From NCBI GenBank assembly GCA_903840415.1, contig CAIMFY010000089.1:1-50205 (forward strand): 50,205 nucleotides of DNA, written 5' to 3'. The stretch is from an uncultured Opitutia bacterium (GTDB lineage: Bacteria > Verrucomicrobiota > Verrucomicrobiia > Opitutales > Opitutaceae). The translations under genes and the position numbers were made by a program. Below the pieces are notes generated by a model. That model saw only the letters and a program-made list of their open reading frames with translations. It was not told the DNA's origin and ran no database searches. Below, piece by piece: positions 24,009 through 32,748 of this stretch; position 1 is the stretch's first letter; each line of letters begins with the position of its first letter.

Positions 24009-25304
24009 TCACTCCGCCGTCACGCGCACGTCGCCGTCGGCGAACTGGTTCACGAGCCGCTGTCCTTTCCGGACCGCGGCTTTTTTTTGCACCGGCGCAC
24101 CCGATTCGTCGCGCACGATGGCAAACCCGCGGTGCAGCACCGACGCCGGACTCGCAGCCTGCAACCGTTTCCAGAGAGACAGCAACCGGTGAGATTCCAG
24201 CTGCACGCGACCTTCGGGTGACACGCGCTCCAGCGCCGCGCGGACTTCGGCGAATTGCTGCCGCCGCGCCTGCACGCCGCCGCGCAGCGCTGCGCCCAGC
24301 CGGTTAATCATGTCGTCCAGCCGCAAAAAACCCTGCTCGATCTGCGCCGCCGGCGACAGCAACCGCAGCCGCGATCGCGCGTGGTCGAGCCGCTCCGTCG
24401 CTCGCGCCACCGCGGCGCCGAGCGTCGCCTCCAACGCTTCGCCCGCCTGCTCGGCGCGCTCCGCGCACGCCACGAACCGGCTGGAGATCAATTCCGCCGC
24501 GGCACTCGGCGTCTCCGCCCGCACATCCGCCGCAATATCGCAGAGCGTAAAATCGATCTCGTGGCCGACGGCGGAAATGATCGGCACCGTGCTCGCCGCC
24601 ACGGCGCGCACGAGCAGCTCCTCGTTGAATGCCCACAAATCCTCGATGCTCCCGCCGCCGCGCCCGATCACCAGCAAGTCGAAAATCCCCAGCGCCTGTG
24701 CCTCCGCCAGCATCGCGGCCATCTCGGCGGCCGCGCCCTCGCCCTGCACTTTCGCGGGCAGAACGACCACCCGGCCACGCCAGCCGCGGCGCACGAGGAT
24801 GCGCACGAAATCCTGCACCGCCGCGCCCGTCGGTGACGTGACGAAACCCACTGTGCGCGGCATCGCCGGGATCGCGCGCTTCTTCTCCGGATCGAAAATT
24901 CCCTCCGCCGCCAGCCGCGCTTTCAGCGCCTCAAACTCGCGTTGCCGTTGCCCCACGCCGTCCTCAATCACCGCCCGCACGATCAGCTGATACTGTCCGC
25001 GCGCCTCGTAAACGCTCACCTCGCCGTAGACGATCACCTGCTGACCGTCGCGCAGTTTCACCGTCTGCCGCGTCGCGTCGCCGCGAAACAGCACCGCGCT
25101 GAGTTGCGCGCCGGCGTCCTTCAACGAAAAATAAACGTGCCCGCTTGCCTGGGCGCGGAGGTTCGAGACTTCGCCGCGCACCCAGCCCGGTCGGATGCCG
25201 CCCTCGAGCAGCGCCTTCACCCGCCGCGTGAATTCGCTCACGCTCTCCGCGCGCGCGCCGGCGGCGCGATCGCCGCCGAGATCGAGTTCGCGTTCAGCCT
25301 TCAC
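24009..25304 (-). CDS. xseA: Exodeoxyribonuclease VII large subunit
   Basis: A 431-residue protein. The N-terminal OB fold is clear (SVSEFTRRVKALLEGG, GWVRGEVSNLRAQASGHVYFSLKD), followed by the nuclease domain with GFVTSPTGAAVQDFVRILVRRG, GRGGGSIEDLWAFNEE and SAVGHEIDFTLCDIAADVRAETPSAAAEL, then a coiled coil and a C-terminal A-x-S-P-A-S-V-L-x-R-G-F segment. Together with XseB it degrades single-stranded DNA. The GTG at 25302-25304 was preferred to the upstream ATG at 25394, because the longer reading frame lies over the TVP38-like gene. The two genes overlap by 11 bp. No xseB is seen next to it. Confidence 0.93.
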   Translation of the reverse strand: MKAERELDLGGDRAAGARAESVSEFTRRVKALLEGGIRPGWVRGEVSNLRAQASGHVYFSLKDAGAQLSAVLFRGDATRQTVKLRDGQQVIVYGEVSVYEARGQYQLIVRAVIEDGVGQRQREFEALKARLAAEGIFDPEKKRAIPAMPRTVGFVTSPTGAAVQDFVRILVRRGWRGRVVVLPAKVQGEGAAAEMAAMLAEAQALGIFDLLVIGRGGGSIEDLWAFNEELLVRAVAASTVPIISAVGHEIDFTLCDIAADVRAETPSAAAELISSRFVACAERAEQAGEALEATLGAAVARATERLDHARSRLRLLSPAAQIEQGFLRLDDMINRLGAALRGGVQARRQQFAEVRAALERVSPEGRVQLESHRLLSLWKRLQAASPASVLHRGFAIVRDESGAPVQKKAAVRKGQRLVNQFADGDVRVTAE

Positions 25305-25968
25305 GTTTCGCGAATTTTTTCCGCAGCAGTTGCACCGACACGACGGCGATGGCCAACACCGCGAGACCGGCGCCGACGAGCTTGAAGTTGCCATTCATGA
25401 TGCCCTGTCCAAGCACCACCGCCCCCGCCGCCCACGGCAGCACGCACAGCCACGAAGCGATCATATAAATTCGGAACGGCACTTCCGCCAGCCCCAGAAT
25501 GTAGCCTTGCACGGCGTAAGGCGAACCGGTGAGGCGCACGACCAGAATGACTGCGAGTGCGTTTTTTTCTGTCACGCGCGGGACGCTGTAGCCGTAGCGT
25601 TTCATCAGACCGGTGAGCACCGGGCGCAGCGCGAAACGCGCGAGCCAGTAAATCAGCGCCAGGTTCAGCGCGAGGATCACGAGCGTGAGCGCGAGCACGC
25701 CTGCCAGACCGAGTTGCGGCGCGAACAACTCGCCCGCCGGAATGGTGAACGCCAGCAGCGGCGCGCCCGCGGCCGGCAACAACAGCATCGCCATGAAAAA
25801 TGCGATCGGCCCCGCCGCGCGAATCGTCGCCAGCCCACGATCCTTGACGCCGACCAGATCGACGCCGCGCAAGAGCAGCACCGCAACGAGGATCAAACCC
25901 GCCGCCAAGACTGCTAGTTTCACGACCGGCAGTTTCTTTTTTTGCAGCGGAGCTTCGGGCGACACCAT
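25294..25968 (-). CDS. TVP38/TMEM64 (VTT/DedA) family membrane protein
   Basis: A 224-residue integral membrane protein with about six hydrophobic segments ([55 protein letters not shown] and later ones). The VTT/SNARE-associated region reads [41 protein letters not shown]. Members are thought to move lipids or other solutes across membranes. The ATG at 25966-25968 gives a normal length; a longer frame reaches 26160 but its N-terminus has no family features. The gene overlaps xseA downstream. Confidence 0.87.
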   Translation of the reverse strand: MVSPEAPLQKKKLPVVKLAVLAAGLILVAVLLLRGVDLVGVKDRGLATIRAAGPIAFFMAMLLLPAAGAPLLAFTIPAGELFAPQLGLAGVLALTLVILALNLALIYWLARFALRPVLTGLMKRYGYSVPRVTEKNALAVILVVRLTGSPYAVQGYILGLAEVPFRIYMIASWLCVLPWAAGAVVLGQGIMNGNFKLVGAGLAVLAIAVVSVQLLRKKFAKREG

Positions 25969-26291
25969 GCGCCGAGCCTGCCCACCACCGCGCGCCACCG
26001 TCAAGAACTCGCCGAACGACGGCGACGTTGTGGCCAAGCGCAGTATCTGGGTCTTTGACGCCACGCGCTTCGTGCCTCTCGCCCACACCAGCAAGTCGGA
26101 AGATTCGAGTCCCACTTGGGTCGAGAAACTCACCCGCGTCGGCACCGTGCCATTCGCCACAAGATCGCGAAACCAGCCGCGTTCACCCTGAACACCCGCC
26201 CCCCCCGGTTGGCCTAGCCCTCACTCAGTCGGGGCCCGCAAAAAACGTCTTCCCACCACCGACCTGCGCCCTACGCTGCCCGAGCGTCCGC
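25969..26291. other. Divergent intergenic region between the TVP38-like and GT2 genes
   Basis: About 320 bp separate two divergently oriented genes. Open frames extend through it from both sides, but their translations (Ser/Pro/Arg-rich) look non-coding. No clear promoter, terminator or repeat was seen. It presumably holds the promoters of both genes. Confidence 0.5.
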
Positions 26292-26981
26292 ATGAAACTC
26301 ACCATCGTCATCCCCTGCTATAACGAGGCCAAGACCATCCGCACCATCGTCGACCGCGTGCGCGCCGCTCCGATCAAGCACAAGGAGATTATCATTGTGG
26401 ACGACTGCTCGCGCGACGGCACCCGCGATCTGCTGCGCACGCAAATCGCTCCGCTCGTCGACAAAATCATTTTCCACGAGGTCAACCAGGGCAAGGGCGC
26501 CGCGCTTCGCACCGGCTTCCAGGCCGCCACCGGCGACGCCGTCATCGTGCAGGACGCCGACCTCGAATACGATCCCCAGGAATATCCCCGGCTCCTGCAA
26601 CCGCTCATCGACGGCCGCGCCGACGTGGTCTTTGGCTCGCGCTTTTCTGGCGGCGACGCTCACCGCGTCGTCTATTTCTGGCACATGATCGGCAACAAGT
26701 TTCTCACGCTTTGCTCGAACATGGCCACGAACCTCAACCTCACGGACATGGAGACGTGCTACAAACTATTCCGTCGCGATGTGCTGCAAAGAATCACTAT
26801 CGAGGAGAACCGCTTCGGCTTCGAACCCGAAATCACCGCGAAGATCGCGAAGCTGCGCGTGGTCATTTACGAGGTTGGCATCAGCTATTACGGCCGCACC
26901 TACGAAGAGGGCAAAAAGATCGGCTGGCGTGACGGCTTCCGCGCCCTCTGGGCCATCGGCAAATACAACTTTCTCCGCTGA
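26292..26981 (+). CDS. Family 2 glycosyltransferase (DPM1-like)
   Basis: A 229-residue GT-A enzyme. [16 protein letters not shown] opens the fold, [12 protein letters not shown] is the nucleotide-binding segment, and the DxD-like metal site is DAD at residues 88-90 ([16 protein letters not shown]). [38 protein letters not shown] and [18 protein letters not shown] are typical of polyprenyl-phosphate-mannose/glucose synthases. It would load a sugar on a lipid carrier for the GT-C enzymes encoded downstream. It has no membrane segment. Confidence 0.9.
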   Translation: MKLTIVIPCYNEAKTIRTIVDRVRAAPIKHKEIIIVDDCSRDGTRDLLRTQIAPLVDKIIFHEVNQGKGAALRTGFQAATGDAVIVQDADLEYDPQEYPRLLQPLIDGRADVVFGSRFSGGDAHRVVYFWHMIGNKFLTLCSNMATNLNLTDMETCYKLFRRDVLQRITIEENRFGFEPEITAKIAKLRVVIYEVGISYYGRTYEEGKKIGWRDGFRALWAIGKYNFLR

Positions 26982-27088
26982 CGGGCGCCGCGAATCGTGC
27001 TGCCCTCGCTGGAATCCCATGGTCAATCCGGCGCCCATCAATTCCGCCATGAACTGATCGTCGACGAGCGCCAACTCCAGTTCGGTCC

Positions 27089-28798
27089 ATGCCCATTGAT
27101 TTGATTAGCAGCCTGCTCGTTTTCTTCGGCGTCGTGTTTGGACTGGCTTGGCCTTTGGCGGCGCGATTGCCGCTGGCGGCTGCGGAAAAAATCGCCGCCA
27201 GCTTCATGCTGTCGCTACTCGGCGTCTTCTTGTTCGCTTGGTGCGTTTATGTGTGGGCGATCCCGGCGGCAGTGTTGTGGGTGTTGCCTGCGCTTGGTGC
27301 GTTTGGTTTAGCCATCGGCCTCCGCGATCTCGACGCCGCGTGGCGCGACACCGACGGGCGCGCTCTCCTCATCGGCCAACTGATCGTGACCGGCTGGTGT
27401 CTCGGCTGGCTCGCCACGATCGCCAGTTACGCGGGCGGCGGTTGGACGAGCGACTGGTTCGAACACTGGGAGCGCGCGCGCTTCTTCCTCGAACGCCTGC
27501 CCCTCGATCAAAAATTTCTGGGGACTTACACGCTGACCGCGCGACCGCCGCTGGCGAACGTCGTCACCGCCGCGTTGCTTTTCGTCACGCGAGCTGACTT
27601 CGCCCACTTTCAATTCGTTTCGACGCTGCTCGCGAGCCTAGTCTACCTGCCCGCCGCGCTGCTCGCGCGCCGCTTCGGTCGCGACGTACGCACCATCTCC
27701 CTTTGCGCGGCGCTGTTCCTCGTCAACCCACTGCTGGTGCAGAATGCGACCTTCGCGTGGACGAAGTTGCCCGCCGCGGCATTCGTGCTGACGGCGCTGT
27801 ATTTCTTCCTGCGCGCGCAGGAGCGCGGCTCAGCGGCCAGTGTCGCGGTGCTGTGCGCGGCGAGCCTCGCGGCCGGATTCCTCGCGCACTACTCCGCCGG
27901 CCCCTACGCCGTGTTGCTCGCCCTCGGCTGGATCGGACTCGGCTGGCCGCGAAGGCACGAACGCGAATGGCAACGCGCCACCTCGCTCGCCGCGGGCACC
28001 GGTGCCGTCGTGCTCGCGACGTGGTTCAGCTGGGCCCTCGCAACCTACGGGGCGCACGAAACCTTTTTTTCCAACAGCAGCGTGACGGCCGCGGAAAGCA
28101 ACCACGGCAGTCTGCTCGCGAAGATTGCACTGAATCTTCGCGACACGCTCGTGCCGCATTTCCTACGCTCGCTCGATGCGTCGCTGATCACGCAACTCAG
28201 CTCGTGGGGCCACTGGAGCGATTGGGTTTTCCAGTGTTACCAGCTCAACCTCCCGCTGGCTTGCGGTTGCCTCGCGTGGCTCGCCATCGCGCGTGAACTG
28301 TGGCGCGTCTACCGCACAGCGGCAGTGCACGATCGGATTTTCTGGGGAATGTTCATCGCGGGAGTCGTGCTGCTCGGCGTCGGGACCCATGGAGCGCGCG
28401 ACGTGTGGGGCCTCACGCATATCTGCCTGCAGGCTCTCGTGCTGCTGGCGGTCGCGTTTCTCGCGGCACGGTGGGGCGTACTCGAACGGGCTTGGCGGCT
28501 GGCTCTGATCGCAGGCGCGACCGTCGATTTGTCGCTCGGCATCCTGTTGCATGGCGGCGTGCAAAGCTACGCATTCGACCGCTGGTTCGCCGCTGGCGGG
28601 GTCTCGAATCAGACCCTGCACAGCTACACCGAGTCGGCCTTCATGAACCTCGCCGCGAAAATCAAACATCACCTCGCGTTCTTCTCCGACACCTTCGCCG
28701 CTCCGCTGGCGGCCGTGCTCGGCGCACTGGCGCTGTTGCTCGGGCTCGCACTTTGGCGCGCGCGCCAGCCGCGGGCGTCAAGAAACGGCGTTGCCTGA
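27089..28798 (+). CDS. Polytopic membrane protein, probable GT-C type glycosyltransferase
   Basis: A 569-residue protein with about twelve membrane segments spread over its length. The first large loop contains SDWFEHWERARFFLERLPLDQKFLGTYTLTARPPLANVVTAA, which resembles the acidic first loop of GT-C enzymes (ArnT/PMT type), with acidic residues after a YAGGGWT strand. It follows the GT2 gene by 107 bp and precedes a second GT2 gene, so transfer of a sugar from a lipid carrier is plausible. No family signature beyond the overall layout was recognised. Confidence 0.65.
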   Translation: MPIDLISSLLVFFGVVFGLAWPLAARLPLAAAEKIAASFMLSLLGVFLFAWCVYVWAIPAAVLWVLPALGAFGLAIGLRDLDAAWRDTDGRALLIGQLIVTGWCLGWLATIASYAGGGWTSDWFEHWERARFFLERLPLDQKFLGTYTLTARPPLANVVTAALLFVTRADFAHFQFVSTLLASLVYLPAALLARRFGRDVRTISLCAALFLVNPLLVQNATFAWTKLPAAAFVLTALYFFLRAQERGSAASVAVLCAASLAAGFLAHYSAGPYAVLLALGWIGLGWPRRHEREWQRATSLAAGTGAVVLATWFSWALATYGAHETFFSNSSVTAAESNHGSLLAKIALNLRDTLVPHFLRSLDASLITQLSSWGHWSDWVFQCYQLNLPLACGCLAWLAIARELWRVYRTAAVHDRIFWGMFIAGVVLLGVGTHGARDVWGLTHICLQALVLLAVAFLAARWGVLERAWRLALIAGATVDLSLGILLHGGVQSYAFDRWFAAGGVSNQTLHSYTESAFMNLAAKIKHHLAFFSDTFAAPLAAVLGALALLLGLALWRARQPRASRNGVA

Positions 28799-28826
28799 CC
28801 GCGGCCCTCCGGTTCTCCTTTCTCCA

Positions 28827-29771
28827 GTGCCCACGCCGACCGTCGCCCTCGTCATTCCCGTCTTCAACGAAGCGGCCGTGCTGCCCGAACTCTTCGCGCG
28901 GCTCACCACGCTCTTCGACGGCGGCCACGGCTGCGAGTGGCGCGCGGTGTTGGTCGACGACGGCAGCCGCGATCAGACTGCGGCGCTCATTCGCGCCCAA
29001 CTCGCCAGCGATCCGCGGTTTGAGCTCGTCGAACTCTCGCGCAACTTCGGTTTTCAAGCCGCGCTCTCCGCCGGCCTCGCTCAGGCCCGCGGCGCCGACG
29101 CCGTCGTCACGATGGACGCCGACCTGCAGGATCCGCCCGAGGTCATCCCCGAACTGATCGCGGCCTGGCGCGGCGGCGCCGAGATTGTGCGCGCCGCGCG
29201 GCGGTCGCGGGCGGAAACCGGCGTGCGCCGCGCCGGCTTCGATCTGTTTCACACGCTGTTCGGCCGGCTCACCGATTTTCCCATCGAGTCCAACACCGGC
29301 ACTTTCGGTCTCCTCGGCCGCGACGCGATCGAGGCGTTTCACCAGCTCCCCGAGCGTCATCGCTTTTTCCCCGGCCTGCGCGCCTGGATCGGATTTCCCG
29401 CGACCGATGTGCTCTACGATCGGCAGGAGCGCGTGGCGGGGCAGCCGCAGCAGACGTTGCGCCGGCTCGTGCGCTACGCCCTCGACGGCGTGTTCAGTTT
29501 CTCACACCTGCCGCTGCGAATGCTGACCTACGCCGGGCTGTTCATCGCGTTCATGGGCTTCTCAGCCGGCGTGTTTTTTATTCTCTGGCGGTTGCTTGGA
29601 TTTGAAAACTCCCAGCAAGGTTTCACGACGCTCGTGGTGCTCGTGCTTTTCCTCGGTGGCATCCAGTTGATCGGCATCGGTGTGCTGGGCGAATATCTCG
29701 GCCGCATCTACGACGAAGTGAAGCAGCGCCCGCTCTACGTGGTGAAGCGCTGCACCGGCGGCCAGCGATGA
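28827..29771 (+). CDS. Family 2 glycosyltransferase with two C-terminal membrane helices
   Basis: A 314-residue enzyme of the GtrB/ArnC/DPM type. VALVIPVFNEAAVLPELF, VLVDDGSRDQT, ELSRNFGFQAALSAGLAQARG and the DAD metal site (residues 97-99, VTMDADLQDPPEVIPELI) define the GT-A fold; NTGTFGLLGRDAIEAFHQLPERHRFFPGL follows. Two hydrophobic helices near the C-terminus (YAGLFIAFMGFSAGVFFIL and TLVVLVLFLGGIQLIGIGVLGEYLGR) anchor it in the membrane, as in GtrB. It would make undecaprenyl-phosphate sugars. The GTG at 28827 was chosen; a TTG at 28791 would add an implausible 12 residues overlapping the previous gene. It overlaps the next gene by 4 bp. Confidence 0.9.
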   Translation: MPTPTVALVIPVFNEAAVLPELFARLTTLFDGGHGCEWRAVLVDDGSRDQTAALIRAQLASDPRFELVELSRNFGFQAALSAGLAQARGADAVVTMDADLQDPPEVIPELIAAWRGGAEIVRAARRSRAETGVRRAGFDLFHTLFGRLTDFPIESNTGTFGLLGRDAIEAFHQLPERHRFFPGLRAWIGFPATDVLYDRQERVAGQPQQTLRRLVRYALDGVFSFSHLPLRMLTYAGLFIAFMGFSAGVFFILWRLLGFENSQQGFTTLVVLVLFLGGIQLIGIGVLGEYLGRIYDEVKQRPLYVVKRCTGGQR

Positions 29772-31957
29772 ACCGGCTGCGCTGGCTGCCCCTCGCGCTG
29801 CTCAGCGCCCTCGTGACGGTCGCCGCGGGCTCGCTGCTGTTCTCGACGTTCATGATGTATGACGACGAGGGCTATGTGCTCTTTTCGCTGAAGACGTTTA
29901 CCGAAATCGGCGGGCTCTACGAACGCGTTTTCAGCCAATACGGTCCGTTCTTTTTTCTCTTCAACCAGCTGCTGCATCTCGCCGGATTTGAGTTCACCAA
30001 CACCGGCGGCCGGCTGCTCACGCTCGTCTGCTGGCTTGGGTCGTGTGGATTGTGCGCGTCGCTGGTGTGGCGGCTCACGCGATCGCACGTGGCGACGGTG
30101 GCCACGCTCGGCGGAGTTTTTCTGCACCTGTGGCCGATGGTCAGCGAACCATCGCATCCGGGCGGCTTCATCGCGCTGGTCACCGCCCTCGTCGCGTGGT
30201 GTGGCGTGCGCTGGATCGATCAACCACGACGACTCGCCGCGACCGTCGGCCTCGCGGGCGCGGCGCTGTTACTCACCAAGATTAACGTCGGTGTTTTTCT
30301 TTTCGCGGGTGCGGGCGCGTGGTGGGCGCTGCATCTCGAAACGCACTCGCCCAACCGGCGAACCCGCGCGTGGCTCGTCGGCGTGGCGCTGGCGCTGATG
30401 CCCGTCGCGTTGATGCGGGCGCAATTCAAACTCGAATGGGTCGTCACCTTTGCCGGCATCGCCGCCTCGGCTGGCGCAACGACGGTCATCGCAGCGACCT
30501 GCGGCGCGGAAACGCGCACGCGCTGGCGCGATCTTACGGCGCTCGCCCTCGCGGCCGGCGCGGTCGCCGGCGTGACGTTTGGCGCGATGCTCGCCCAAGG
30601 CTCGTCGCCGCACGCACTGCTCGAAGGCTGGCTGCTCAATCCGCTGCGTTTTCCCCAAGCTTACAGCGCCTTCGTGAAATGGCGCGCCGGCGCGGAGCCG
30701 CTCGCGCTCGCCTCGCTGGTGCTGGCCGCTGGGATCGCGGCGCGCCCCAGTGCGACCGCGATGCGCCTGATCGCGATCGGACGTCTGGTCGCGGCGGGCG
30801 TTTTTTTCGCGAGCCTGGTGGCGACGTGGTCGCTCAACTCCCACGCCTTCGCCCTGTCCTACGGTCTTAGCGCGGCATGGCTTTTCGTGATGCCGCTCGA
30901 CGGCGATCGCGCGACGCAATCGGCGCGCGCCTGGCTCGCGCTGCTCCTCGTGCCGCAGACGCTCCACGCGTTTCCCGTCGCGGGCAGCCAGATCAGCTGG
31001 GGCACGTTTTTGTGGGTTCCGCTGGCGGCTCTCGGCGTGCACGACGCGGTGCGCGTGCTGACGCCAGGTTGGCCGGTCGCGCGCCAGCGGCTGCTCGCCG
31101 TGACGGGAGCGGCGCTCATGGTCGCGACGATTGCACGGTGCGCGAACTTCACCTGGGTCGGCCTCGCGCGGCTGCGCGACAGCGACTCGCTCCGCCTGCC
31201 CGGCGCCGAAATGCTGCGCCTACCGGAAAATTTCACGACAATGCTGCGCCTGCTTTCACGCAATGCCTCCGCGCACGCCGACGTGCTTTTCAGCCTGCCG
31301 GGGATGCACAGCTTTCATCTCTGGACCGATGTTCCGCCGCCGACTTCGCTCAACGCCACGCACTGGTTCACCCTGCTCACGCCCGCCCAACAGGAAGCCA
31401 TCCGCGTGCGACTCGAATCCTCACCGCGCTCGTGCGTGATCGTGCAACGCAACCTCTACGAGTATCTCCTTAATGGCGGCATCGCCACCGAGTCGCCGCT
31501 CACCGTCTGGCTGCACACCCACTACGAGACAGTCTTCTCGATCGAGACCTACGATTTCATGGTGCGCAAAGGCCGGCACATTGCTCCGCTCAGCACCGCG
31601 AGCCTGTTTGAGGCGACACCCGGCGCCGGCGCGCACTACAAGATTTCCCTGACACTGGCGGAGACCGCACTGCGCGGTATCACCAGCATCCAACTCTGCC
31701 GCTTCGATGGTGACGTGAGCACACCGGTGACAACTTGGACGGCCACCGACTCGCAGCTCGACATCACACCGCTCAACTCCGCCGGCGCCGCTGCGGGCCC
31801 CACGAGTCGGGCCCGCTATCCCTTCGACGCGACTGGTGTGCTGCGGCTCGACCTCCTGACCGATCGTTTTCCGCCCGGCTGTCCGCTTGGCCATTGCGTG
31901 CTCTACTTGCTCGACGCGACCGGCCGCCGCGCTGCCGAAGCACGCTTCGTCCGCTAA
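29768..31957 (+). CDS. Large polytopic membrane protein, probable GT-C glycosyltransferase
   Basis: A 729-residue protein with about ten membrane segments in the first 480 residues and a soluble C-terminal domain. An acidic motif YDDEGY (residues 31-36) sits in the first periplasmic loop, followed by ERVFSQYGPFFFLFNQLLHL, which matches the DE-motif and Y-G-P segment of GT39-like enzymes. The ATG overlaps the GT2 stop (ATGA), so the two are probably translated together and may use the same lipid-linked sugar. The acceptor is unknown. It is convergent with, and overlaps by 4 bp, the methyltransferase gene. Confidence 0.75.
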   Translation: MNRLRWLPLALLSALVTVAAGSLLFSTFMMYDDEGYVLFSLKTFTEIGGLYERVFSQYGPFFFLFNQLLHLAGFEFTNTGGRLLTLVCWLGSCGLCASLVWRLTRSHVATVATLGGVFLHLWPMVSEPSHPGGFIALVTALVAWCGVRWIDQPRRLAATVGLAGAALLLTKINVGVFLFAGAGAWWALHLETHSPNRRTRAWLVGVALALMPVALMRAQFKLEWVVTFAGIAASAGATTVIAATCGAETRTRWRDLTALALAAGAVAGVTFGAMLAQGSSPHALLEGWLLNPLRFPQAYSAFVKWRAGAEPLALASLVLAAGIAARPSATAMRLIAIGRLVAAGVFFASLVATWSLNSHAFALSYGLSAAWLFVMPLDGDRATQSARAWLALLLVPQTLHAFPVAGSQISWGTFLWVPLAALGVHDAVRVLTPGWPVARQRLLAVTGAALMVATIARCANFTWVGLARLRDSDSLRLPGAEMLRLPENFTTMLRLLSRNASAHADVLFSLPGMHSFHLWTDVPPPTSLNATHWFTLLTPAQQEAIRVRLESSPRSCVIVQRNLYEYLLNGGIATESPLTVWLHTHYETVFSIETYDFMVRKGRHIAPLSTASLFEATPGAGAHYKISLTLAETALRGITSIQLCRFDGDVSTPVTTWTATDSQLDITPLNSAGAAAGPTSRARYPFDATGVLRLDLLTDRFPPGCPLGHCVLYLLDATGRRAAEARFVR

Positions 31958-32697
31958 CCGCGCCGACGCGCCACCAGCAGCAGGCTCACGCCAAACGGCA
32001 ACGGCAGACGCCATTTCGCCATGCCGACAAAAAGCGCACCGAGCAGCGAATTGAGCCAGCGCGGCGGCAGGCGGTCTTCGGTGCGCGCGGTCGCGGGAGC
32101 GCCAAGTCTTGCGCGGAGCGCGCGCCACTTCCGCACGAGCCACACCGCGGGATAAACGGCGACGTTAGTGTAATTGACGTAAACGATTTCCCATTTCTCC
32201 TCCGGAAAAAGCGCGCGAAGCTGTGCGCGCCGGTAGCGGCGAAAATGGTGCAGTGCCACGTCCCAGTCGCTCCACAACGCCATGCTGGCCGGCACCGTCA
32301 CCGCGGCGAGGCCGCCGGGTTTTAGCAGCCGGTGAAAGCCAGTCACGACCGCGGCGTCGTCTGGCACATGCTCAAGCACGTCGAGCGCGGTCACGTATTC
32401 CAACGAGCCGTCGGGTAACGGCACGCGATCGCCGGCGAGGCTGAGAATCTGTTCTGGGCGGAAACGCGTGCGCAACATCCGCAGCGCCTCCGCATGATCG
32501 TCGAGTGCGAACACGCGGCAGTGGGTCTCCATTTCCTTCGCGAAGAGTCCTGTCCCCGCCCCACAGTCGAGCAATGTGTCCGTCGGCTGAGGCGGCCGCG
32601 TCCGCTGAATCCAATCGCGCACGAAGCGGCGCTTGCCGGCATAATACCAGTGTTCACCCTCCAGGGCGGCGATGTTGTCGTATTCGGCGGCGTCCAT
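31954..32697 (-). CDS. SAM-dependent methyltransferase
   Basis: A 247-residue class-I methyltransferase. The SAM-binding motif I is LLDCGAGTGLFAKEM (DCGAGTG at residues 44-50), with VFALDDHAEALRMLR, LPDGSLEYVTALDVLEHVPDD and HRLLKPGGLAAVTVPA following. The C-terminal hydrophobic segments (YVNYTNVAVYPAVWLV, then LNSLLGALFVGMAKW) suggest membrane association. It lies inside a glycosyltransferase region and could methylate a glycan or a lipid precursor. The ATG at 32697 was chosen because it begins the domain; the longer frame lies over the divergent gene. Confidence 0.88.
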   Translation of the reverse strand: MDAAEYDNIAALEGEHWYYAGKRRFVRDWIQRTRPPQPTDTLLDCGAGTGLFAKEMETHCRVFALDDHAEALRMLRTRFRPEQILSLAGDRVPLPDGSLEYVTALDVLEHVPDDAAVVTGFHRLLKPGGLAAVTVPASMALWSDWDVALHHFRRYRRAQLRALFPEEKWEIVYVNYTNVAVYPAVWLVRKWRALRARLGAPATARTEDRLPPRWLNSLLGALFVGMAKWRLPLPFGVSLLLVARRRG

Positions 32698-32748
32698 GGT
32701 GGCGGGAAGACGTTGTTTCGCGGCGCGGAGTTCTCCAAGTTCAAAAGC

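Noticed and set aside
25969-26160. Longer N-terminus for the TVP38-like protein (start at 26160)
   Set aside because: The extra 64 residues are Ser/Thr/Arg-rich without family similarity; the start at 25968 gives a standard length.
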